Assembly: GCA_039034015.1 (NCBI GenBank)
Contig: JBCCBM010000003.1
Location: forward strand, 124,001 to 188,000
Direction of reading: 5' to 3'
DNA from: Acuticoccus sp039034015
GTDB taxonomy: Bacteria; Pseudomonadota; Alphaproteobacteria; Rhizobiales; Amorphaceae
DNA: 64,000 nt
Below, piece by piece: positions 58,375 through 64,000 of the stretch. The position numbers and the translations under genes were made by a program. Position 1 is the stretch's first letter, and each line of letters begins with the position of its first letter. The notes beneath the pieces are model-generated. The model saw nothing but the letters and a program-made list of their open reading frames with translations. It made no database searches and had not been told where the DNA came from.

Positions 58375-59705
58375 TGGTAGAGCGCGCGGATGGTTTGGGC
58401 TTCGCCACCCTTGGGCCGGCCGGGCCGGGCCTCCGCGTTCCACGAAAAAACATCAAAATGGGCGTGGGTGCCGGCGTGCTCCACAAACCGGTCGAGGAAG
58501 AGGGCGGCGGTGGTGGCGCCCGCGAAGGGTTGTGAGGAGATGTGGTTGATGTCTGCAATCGATGACTTCAGCCAGTCCCGGTAGCGCGGCCACAGGGGGA
58601 GGCGCCACATGGGGTCGGCGACATCTTCGCCCGCGAGGGAAAGATCTTGGGCGAGCGGGTCGGAGTGGGTGAAGAGGGCGGGGAGATCGGGGCCCAGCGC
58701 CACACGCGCGGCGCCCGTGAGGGTGGCAAAGTCGAACAGGAGCTCTGGGGCCTCCGCGTCGGCAAGGTCCAGACAATCGGCAAGCACCAGGCGGCCTTCG
58801 GCGTCGGTGTTGCCGATCTCGACCGACAGGCCCTTGCGGGAGCGAAGGACGTCGCCGGGGCGAAAGGCGGTGCCGGAGATGGAATTTTCCACCGCACCGA
58901 TGAGAACGCGAAGGCGCACCGGGAGCGCGGCATCCATCACCATGGCGGCAAGGCCCATGGCTTGTGCGGCGCCCCCCATGTCCTTCTTCATGAGGAGCAT
59001 GGCGCGGTCGGGCTTGATGTTGAGGCCGCCGGTGTCGAAGACGACGCCCTTGCCCACCAGGGTGAGCTTTGGCGCATCCTCATCGCCCCAGGTGAGATCG
59101 ATGAGGAGCGGGGCGCGGGCGGAAGCCGCGCCCACGGCGGCAATCAGCGGAAAGCCGTCTTCAAGGTCTTCGCCGTCGGTGATCTCCACCGTCCCGCCGT
59201 ATTTTTTGGCGAGCGCTTGGGCAGCATCCGCGAGCTCTGCGGGGCCAAGGTCGTTGGCGGGGGTGTTGATGAGGTCGCGGGTGAGGGTGACGCCGGCGTT
59301 GATGCGGGTCACGTCCGCCACATCGACCCCGGCGGGCGCGAGGAGGCGCAGGGAGGGGGGCTTTTGGGTCTTGTAGTTGGCGAACCGGTAAGCGCCCATG
59401 GCAACGCCGAGGGTGGCGGCGGTGGCGTCGTCCCACCCTTCGCCGAGCGTCACTGTGAGGTCTTTGAGCCGCAGGAGCGCGGCGGCTCCAAAGGGGTCGG
59501 GCGTGTCGCCAAGGCCGACGAGGACCATGGCGATGGCGCCTGTGGTGTCGGGGAGGGCCAGCACCTGACCGGCGGCGCCATCAAAGCCGTTGTGGGCGGC
59601 AAAGGCGGATTGGGCGGGGGTGAGGCGGGCGAGGAACGCGGCAGCGTCCGACGATTTCACCCCATGGGCGGGGACGCTCGGGCCGTCTGCGGTCTCGACA
59701 ATCAT
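58347..59705 (-). CDS. M17 leucyl aminopeptidase family protein
   Basis: A 452-residue di-zinc aminopeptidase. Metal and catalytic residues appear in VGKGVVFDTGGLNIKP (Lys, Asp), LLMKKDMGGAAQAMG (Asp) and the family signature NTDAEGRLVLADCL (Asp, Glu, Arg). A reduced N-terminal domain is present. It releases N-terminal residues from peptides in the cytoplasm; next to an NlpC/P60 peptidase it may complete wall-peptide breakdown. ATG 59705 chosen; a longer reading upstream overlaps the small gene at 59728. Confidence 0.92.
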   Translation of the reverse strand: MIVETADGPSVPAHGVKSSDAAAFLARLTPAQSAFAAHNGFDGAAGQVLALPDTTGAIAMVLVGLGDTPDPFGAAALLRLKDLTVTLGEGWDDATAATLGVAMGAYRFANYKTQKPPSLRLLAPAGVDVADVTRINAGVTLTRDLINTPANDLGPAELADAAQALAKKYGGTVEITDGEDLEDGFPLIAAVGAASARAPLLIDLTWGDEDAPKLTLVGKGVVFDTGGLNIKPDRAMLLMKKDMGGAAQAMGLAAMVMDAALPVRLRVLIGAVENSISGTAFRPGDVLRSRKGLSVEIGNTDAEGRLVLADCLDLADAEAPELLFDFATLTGAARVALGPDLPALFTHSDPLAQDLSLAGEDVADPMWRLPLWPRYRDWLKSSIADINHISSQPFAGATTAALFLDRFVEHAGTHAHFDVFSWNAEARPGRPKGGEAQTIRALYQWLCARTAP

Positions 59706-59727
59706 GGGGCGATCCGGGGTTTCTCGG

Positions 59728-59904
59728 TCAGCTCTCCCACAGATCCGACAGTCCGGCCAACATGTCCAGGACCGGGCCGCCCGCGGCAAAGGCTGCCACC
59801 GCGACGGCCGCGATCAACATGGCGGTCACCATGGGGAGTTCCGACATCACATCCGACCGTGGTTTGCCGGGTCGGCGGCGGGGTCTGACGCTGGCCTTGC
59901 GCAT
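59728..59904 (-). CDS. 58-residue single-span membrane protein
   Basis: A short frame just upstream of the aminopeptidase gene (22-base gap). The product has a strongly basic N-terminus (MRKASVRPRRRPGKPRSD), one hydrophobic span (MVTAMLIAAVAVAAFAAGG) and a short acidic end (LSDLWES), the layout of a small inner-membrane protein. AAGGA lies about 10 bases before the ATG. No family recognised; coding potential looks fair but is not certain. Confidence 0.5.
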   Translation of the reverse strand: MRKASVRPRRRPGKPRSDVMSELPMVTAMLIAAVAVAAFAAGGPVLDMLAGLSDLWES

Positions 59905-59968
59905 CGGGTGGCGTCCTTGGCGGTTTCTTCGATTGAAAACGCACCAGGACGCCTTTTTGAGCCGTTAA

Positions 59969-59993
59969 CGCCGCGCCTTTGGGGGGCGCGGCG
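59969..59993. other. GC-rich hairpin in intergenic gap
   Basis: Nine-base arms CGCCGCGCC (59969-59977) and GGCGCGGCG (59985-59993) with a 7-base loop, 60 bases past the phosphomannomutase stop. No U-run follows on either strand, so it is at best a weak terminator or mRNA-stabilising hairpin. The rest of the 59905-60052 gap shows nothing else. Confidence 0.45.
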
Positions 59994-60052
59994 AAGGGGT
60001 TTGTGACGAGACGCTTAACGGATCGTGACCGCCGCCATCGCAATCGTGCCGG

Positions 60053-61552
60053 TCAGATGGTTTGGTTGTAGTCGCCCACTTCCGGGTTCTCGCGCAGCAC
60101 ATCGTCGACCGCTTTAAACATTTTGCGCATGTTCTCGTCCGAGGTCGGGCTTTCCACCACCACCACAAGTTCGGGCTTGTTGGAGGAGGCGCGCACGAGG
60201 CCCCAGGTGCCGTCTTCGACCACCACGCGCACGCCATTCACGGTGATGAGGTCTGCGATTTTTTGGCCGGCGACTTCGGTTCCGGCGGCATGCATGTCTT
60301 GAAAGCGCTGCACCACCTTATCGATGACGCCGTATTTCAGTTCGTCATCACAGTGGGGGCTCATCGTGGGGGTTTGCCAGGTTTTTTGAAGTTCGCCCCG
60401 CATTTGCGACATGGTCTTGTCGGGGTTGCGGTCCAGCATTTCCAGGATCGCGATGGCGGAAACGAGGCCATCATCATAACCCCGGCCGATGGGCTCGTTG
60501 AAGAAGAAGTGGCCTGACTTTTCAAAGCCTGCGACCGCGTTCAGCTCGTTGACGCGGCGTTTGATGTAGCTGTGGCCGGTCTTAAAATAGTCGGTCTTGG
60601 CGCCGTTTTCTTGCAGGACCGGGTCTGTCATGAAGAGGCCGGTGGATTTCACGTCGACCACGAATTGCGAGCCTTGCTTCAACTTTGAAAGGTCGCGGGC
60701 GAGCATGACGCCAACGATATCGGCAAAGATTTCGCCGCCTTTTTCGTCGATCACGCCGCAGCGGTCACCGTCACCATCAAAGCCGAAGCCGACGTCTGCG
60801 CCCGACTCCAGCACCGCATCGCGGATGGCGTGGAGCATTTGCATGTCTTCCGGGTTGGGGTTGTAGCGCGGGAAGGTATGGTCAAGCTCCGTGTCGAGGG
60901 GGACGACCTCGACGCCAAGCCGCTCCAGCACCTGTGGCGAGAACGCGCCGGCCGTGCCGTTGCCGCAGGCGCAGACGACCTTCATCCTCCGGCCGATTTT
61001 TCGGTCTTTGACGAGATCGTCCATGTAGCGTTTGGGGAAATCGTCCACGAACTGGTAACTGCCGCCGCCCTTGGCGTCGAACGCTGCGGCAAGCACAATC
61101 TCTTTGAGGCGGCCCATCTCGTCGGGGCCGAAGGTGCGCGGGCGGTCGGCCCCCATCTTGACGCCCGTCCACCCGTTTTCGTTGTGGCTGGCGGTCACCA
61201 TCGCAACGGCGGGGACATCAAGTTCAAACTGCGCGAAATAGGCCATGGGGGTGACGGCAAGGCCAATGTCGTGGACCTTGCAGCCGGCGGCCATCATGCC
61301 CTGGATGAGCGCGGTTTTGATGCCGGCAGAATAGCTGCGAAAATCGTGCCCGGTGACGACTTCGCGGGGTTTGCGCATTTCGCCGAGCAGCGTGCCGATG
61401 CCCATCCCCAGCGCTTGCACGCCCATCAGGTTCAGCTCTTTGCCGAAGAGCCAGCGCGCGTCGTACTCGCGAAAGCCGGTGGGTTTGACCATCGGCTGGC
61501 TTTCGAAGGCATAGGTGTTGGGGGTCAGCTGCGGGTGCGGCTTGGGGAACAT
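60053..61552 (-). CDS. phosphomannomutase/phosphoglucomutase
   Basis: A 499-residue alpha-D-phosphohexomutase with four domains. The catalytic phosphoserine is in VTASHNENGWTGVKMG, the metal-binding loop is GFGFDGDGDRCGVIDEKG, the sugar loop FFNEPIGRGYDDG, and the phosphate-binding loop near the C-terminus is GTWGLVRASSNKPELVV. It converts mannose-6-P/glucose-6-P to the 1-phosphates for polysaccharide and LPS precursors, so it could feed the glycosyltransferases at 1-2566. Divergent from the second amidohydrolase. Confidence 0.93.
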   Translation of the reverse strand: MFPKPHPQLTPNTYAFESQPMVKPTGFREYDARWLFGKELNLMGVQALGMGIGTLLGEMRKPREVVTGHDFRSYSAGIKTALIQGMMAAGCKVHDIGLAVTPMAYFAQFELDVPAVAMVTASHNENGWTGVKMGADRPRTFGPDEMGRLKEIVLAAAFDAKGGGSYQFVDDFPKRYMDDLVKDRKIGRRMKVVCACGNGTAGAFSPQVLERLGVEVVPLDTELDHTFPRYNPNPEDMQMLHAIRDAVLESGADVGFGFDGDGDRCGVIDEKGGEIFADIVGVMLARDLSKLKQGSQFVVDVKSTGLFMTDPVLQENGAKTDYFKTGHSYIKRRVNELNAVAGFEKSGHFFFNEPIGRGYDDGLVSAIAILEMLDRNPDKTMSQMRGELQKTWQTPTMSPHCDDELKYGVIDKVVQRFQDMHAAGTEVAGQKIADLITVNGVRVVVEDGTWGLVRASSNKPELVVVVESPTSDENMRKMFKAVDDVLRENPEVGDYNQTI

Positions 61553-61606
61553 CTCTTCTCGCTCCGGCGAAACTCTTTCGGCTCACGTAGCGCCTTTCGC
61601 CGCGCT

Positions 61607-61635
61607 TCGACAGGGCGCGGGCGGCCCGCTATGCT
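61607..61635 (+). promoter_or_regulatory. candidate promoter of amidohydrolase 2
   Basis: TCGACA (61607-61612) and TATGCT (61630-61635) with a 17-base spacer resemble a sigma-70 promoter. Transcription would begin at about 61641-61643, at the ATG (61642), so the message may be leaderless. Confidence 0.4.
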
Positions 61636-61641
61636 CGCAAG

Positions 61642-62481
61642 ATGCCTGATTTTCCCATTGTCGACACCCACGTCCATCTGATTGACCGCGAGCGGCTCGA
61701 CTACCCCTGGCTCCAAAACGTGCCGGCCATCGACCGGGATGCGACCTTGGCCGACTATGACGGCGCGTGCGGCGCGGTGGACGTTGCGGCCATGGTGTTT
61801 GTGGAGGTGGCGGTGGCGCCCGGCCAGGCGCTGGCGGAGGCAAAATTTGTGGCAGGGCTTGGCGATCCGCGCCTTGCTGCCATTGTCGCCCATGCGCCGC
61901 TGGAGCGGGGCGCTGCGGTGGAGGCCGACCTTGCAGCACTCGCCGCCATCGGCCCCGTGCGCGGCGTCCGGCGCCTGTTGCAGGGCGAGGCGGACCCCGA
62001 ATTTTGTCTTCGCCCGGCGTTTTTGGAAGGTGTGCGGGCGCTGCGCCCGTTCGGCTTCAGCTTCGACATTTGCGTGACCCACCGGCAAATCGAGGCGGTG
62101 GTGCGCTTTGCCGAGCGCGTGCCGGATGTGCCGCTCATCCTCGATCACATCGGAAAGCCGGCGATTGCGGCGGGCCAAATGGCGCCCTGGGCCGATGCGA
62201 TCAAAGCGCTCGGCGCCATGGAGCATGTGACGCTCAAACTCTCCGGCGTCGCGACCGAGGCCAACCATGACGCCTGGCGGCCCGACGATCTTATGCCGTT
62301 CATGGAGGTTGCGTATGGGGCGTTTGGGCCGGCGCGCACCATGTTTGGCAGCGACTGGCCGGTGTCGACGCTCGCCATCGGGTATGAGCGCTGGGTGGAC
62401 CTTGTGGACGGGTTCGTGGGGCCGGCCGATGCGCCGGCGGTGTTCGGCGAGACGGCGCGGCGTGTGTATCGCCTCGCCTAA
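61642..62481 (+). CDS. amidohydrolase-family metal-dependent hydrolase 2
   Basis: A 279-residue TIM-barrel hydrolase of the same branch as the 54753 product. It starts FPIVDTHVHLIDRERLDYPW with the HxH metal ligands, and has GPVRGVRRLLQGEADPEF, PLILDHIGKPAI and FGSDWPVSTLAIGYERW near the end. Many relatives open lactones such as L-fucono- or rhamnono-lactone. No Shine-Dalgarno sequence is visible, in line with a possible leaderless message. Stands alone between the mutase and the tRNA gene. Confidence 0.9.
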   Translation: MPDFPIVDTHVHLIDRERLDYPWLQNVPAIDRDATLADYDGACGAVDVAAMVFVEVAVAPGQALAEAKFVAGLGDPRLAAIVAHAPLERGAAVEADLAALAAIGPVRGVRRLLQGEADPEFCLRPAFLEGVRALRPFGFSFDICVTHRQIEAVVRFAERVPDVPLILDHIGKPAIAAGQMAPWADAIKALGAMEHVTLKLSGVATEANHDAWRPDDLMPFMEVAYGAFGPARTMFGSDWPVSTLAIGYERWVDLVDGFVGPADAPAVFGETARRVYRLA

Positions 62482-62524
62482 CGCCATTGTGGTTTTGCAG
62501 AAGCGTTGATATTTGAGGGGCGCG

Positions 62525-62601
62525 GCACCCATAGCTCAGCTGGATAGAGCGCTGCCCTCCGAAGGCAGAGGTCTCAGGTTCGAATCCTGATGGGTGCGCC
62601 A
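62525..62601 (+). tRNA. tRNA-Arg (anticodon CCG)
   Basis: A complete 77-base cloverleaf with encoded CCA. Acceptor arms GCACCCA and TGGGTGC pair fully; D-arm GCTCAGCTGGATAGAGC; anticodon stem CTGCC/GGCAG with loop CTCCGAA, anticodon CCG; T-arm CAGGTTCGAATCCTG. It reads CGG arginine codons. The fic gene follows from its 3' side. Confidence 0.97.
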
Positions 62602-62698
62602 ACTGATGCTACTGACTGCACTTCCGGCTCAGAAGAATTTGTCTGCATCCCGGACGAGGCGTTGTGGCGCCGAGGGGTAGAGTCAGGCAAAGGACGTT

Positions 62699-63853
62699 TC
62701 AGGTGCGTACGAGCGCCAGGAGCCTCTCGAACCTGTAAAGCGCGGCTCTGCGGCCAGAAGCGGCTTCGACTGTCTCCAGAATTCCGGCATCAACGAGCTG
62801 CTTTGCGAACCGGTGCGCGGTCGCTTCGGGCATGCCGGATCTCTTTGTGAATACATTGTTCCGAAACACTGGGCGTTGAAAGAGAAAGTCAATTGCAAGA
62901 GTATTGTATTTCGAGGAAAGTATGTCAGGGATTGTCTGACGCATCTCGTCATAAAGCCGCCTAATCTTATCACCTGTTTCGATGTTACGTTGCGCTTGGC
63001 TTTCAACCGCAGTCAGGAAAAATACGGCCCAGTCCGTCCAGTCGCCGGTCGCAGAGACTTGCCGCATAGTATCGATGTATTGATCTTTGTTTTCTTCAAA
63101 ATATCCGCTTACATAGAAATGTGGTGCGCTAATCGCTCCGTGTTTCCAAAGCATAAGCGTGATGAGCATCCGGCCGATACGTCCGTTCCCGTCCTTGAAG
63201 GGGTGAAGCGCTTCGAACTCAAGGTGCGCGATTGCAGTCCGAAGTAAGATTGGGTCAGTCCCGTCTGAGATATAGGTGAAGAGCCGATCCATCCCGTCCG
63301 CTAGTCGCTCTGGAGCGATCGGAACAAACAGGACTTTTTTGCGGTTACGGTCGGCAAGGTAGTTTTGTTCAGACTTGAAATTTCCCGGGCCTTCTGACGC
63401 GCCTCTTCCAAAACTAAGCAAAATTCTGTGGGCATTTCGGAGTAGATGGCTTGTGAGGGGGTAGCCTTCTTGAATGGAAAGGTAAGCTGCGCGCATTGCC
63501 CGAGCATAGAGGAAGGTCTCAATCGCCTCGTTGCGGTTTTGAAGTGTTGCGCCATCACCTCCGTCTTCGTCATCAGCTTCAACTTTGAGGACCTCATCGA
63601 TTGTGCTGACAGTTCCTTCCATTCTGGACGAAATGACCGCCTCTTGATTGCGAAGTGGTGCCATCAAGATTTCGCTGTTGTGCATCCCTTTGAGCATCTC
63701 GTCGTATCCACCCAACGCCGCTGCGGCGGACGCCAGAGGTGAGATGATCCTGCTGAGATCTATAGAGCCGCCGGGTGGCGGGAACCCGCCGTCGTGGTAG
63801 TAAACCGCGGCCGACAAATCGAGAGCCGGGCCTTTAGTTTGGTATGGATCCAT
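62699..63853 (-). CDS. Fic-domain protein (AMPylase type) with N-terminal inhibitory motif
   Basis: A 384-residue Fic protein. The active-site motif is HPFKDGNGRIGR at 217-228, intact for adenylyl transfer from ATP to target hydroxyls. The inhibitory helix motif [S/T]xxxE[G/N] is present at 75-80 (SSRMEG), in front of the Fic core, so it is a class II, self-inhibited Fic. The C-terminal 100 residues look like a winged helix (TKRSGMPEATAHRFAKQLVD). Base composition is visibly AT-richer than all neighbours, and the gene ends 97 bases from the tRNA-Arg 3' end, pointing to horizontal acquisition. Confidence 0.92.
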   Translation of the reverse strand: MDPYQTKGPALDLSAAVYYHDGGFPPPGGSIDLSRIISPLASAAAALGGYDEMLKGMHNSEILMAPLRNQEAVISSRMEGTVSTIDEVLKVEADDEDGGDGATLQNRNEAIETFLYARAMRAAYLSIQEGYPLTSHLLRNAHRILLSFGRGASEGPGNFKSEQNYLADRNRKKVLFVPIAPERLADGMDRLFTYISDGTDPILLRTAIAHLEFEALHPFKDGNGRIGRMLITLMLWKHGAISAPHFYVSGYFEENKDQYIDTMRQVSATGDWTDWAVFFLTAVESQAQRNIETGDKIRRLYDEMRQTIPDILSSKYNTLAIDFLFQRPVFRNNVFTKRSGMPEATAHRFAKQLVDAGILETVEAASGRRAALYRFERLLALVRT

Positions 63854-63956
63854 GCCGACAATTCCTAGGGAGACACTGGCGAAGCCAGGACGTGTTATGT
63901 CTCGGCTCGGCTATCATATCCCCGCACCGTCCCGCTTGAACGGCCAGCGTCAGATC

Positions 63957-63976
63957 TCATATTCTATAATATATGA
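63957..63976. promoter_or_regulatory. AT-rich inverted repeat upstream of fic
   Basis: Six-base arms TCATAT (63957-63962) and ATATGA (63971-63976) flank TCTATAAT, about 100 bases before the fic start, in the most AT-rich stretch of the window. It may be an operator or promoter region of fic. The surrounding 63854-64000 holds no coding frame I trust. Confidence 0.35.
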
Positions 63977-64000
63977 TAGACAAACCGTCTTGAGTCTCAC

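Noticed and set aside
62525..62601. Direct repeat of the tRNA 3' end marking an attachment site within the window
   Set aside because: I looked through 62602-64000 for a second copy of the T-arm/acceptor sequence and did not see one; the far boundary, if any, is outside.

Overview
The window is 64 kb of dense, high-GC chromosome from what looks like an alphaproteobacterium, most likely Hyphomicrobiales or a close relative. This is inferred from gene content: a formate dehydrogenase locus with DUF3305/DUF3306 and TorD genes, FtsE/FtsX, a CO-dehydrogenase-like molybdenum hydroxylase locus, and many GTG/TTG starts with 1-4 base overlaps. The genus cannot be fixed from sequence alone. No rRNA, CRISPR array, transposase or phage gene was seen.

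Layout. 1-2566 (minus): three glycosyltransferase genes, the first cut by the window edge. 2650-6577 (plus): an ABC-exporter-like protein with a degenerate, internally expanded nucleotide-binding domain, a stand-alone cyclic-nucleotide-binding protein and a metallo-beta-lactamase-fold protein. 6561-24293: a large formate dehydrogenase island. Accessory genes (TusA-like, biotin/lipoate ligase-like, Mrp, a polyferredoxin and small uncharacterised proteins) run leftward. DUF3305, DUF3306, TorD, a small Tat protein, FdhA, FdhB, FdhC, a WD40-cytochrome c fusion, a 51-residue membrane protein, FdhD, MobA, MobB and MoeA run rightward. A YeeE/YedE sulfur transporter closes the island. 24442-36011: mostly housekeeping genes (TPR protein, OpgC, SurE, acyltransferase, FtsX/FtsE, HAD hydrolase, GlpK, adenylate cyclase, AraC regulator, rhomboid protease) with two intergenic regions rich in palindromes.

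36146-43263: a branched-chain-type ABC transporter operon without a binding-protein gene. It is interrupted by an antisense hicAB toxin-antitoxin pair, and its LivF ATPase is fused to a Tm-1/UPF0261 domain and followed by the TIM-barrel partner of that domain. 43363-47566: a giant flotillin with about 52 hendecad repeats, then two SRPBCC proteins. 47566-55628: a CoxM/CoxS/CoxL-type molybdenum hydroxylase whose large subunit is split into two genes around a DMT transporter gene, followed by MoxR, CoxE-like VWA and amidohydrolase genes. 55641-61552 (minus): amidase, enoyl-CoA hydratase, NlpC/P60 peptidase, M17 aminopeptidase, a small membrane protein and phosphomannomutase/phosphoglucomutase. 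61642-64000: a second amidohydrolase, tRNA-Arg(CCG), and an AT-richer fic gene next to the tRNA 3' end that looks recently acquired.

How the parts may work together: formate oxidation in the periplasm would feed the quinone pool through FdhABC. MobA/MobB/MoeA make the bis-MGD cofactor, FdhD sulfurates it, and TusA and YedE could supply sulfur. The strongest candidates for little-described biology are the degenerate ABC/cNMP/MBL operon, the LivF-Tm-1 fusion operon and the split CoxL with an embedded transporter gene.
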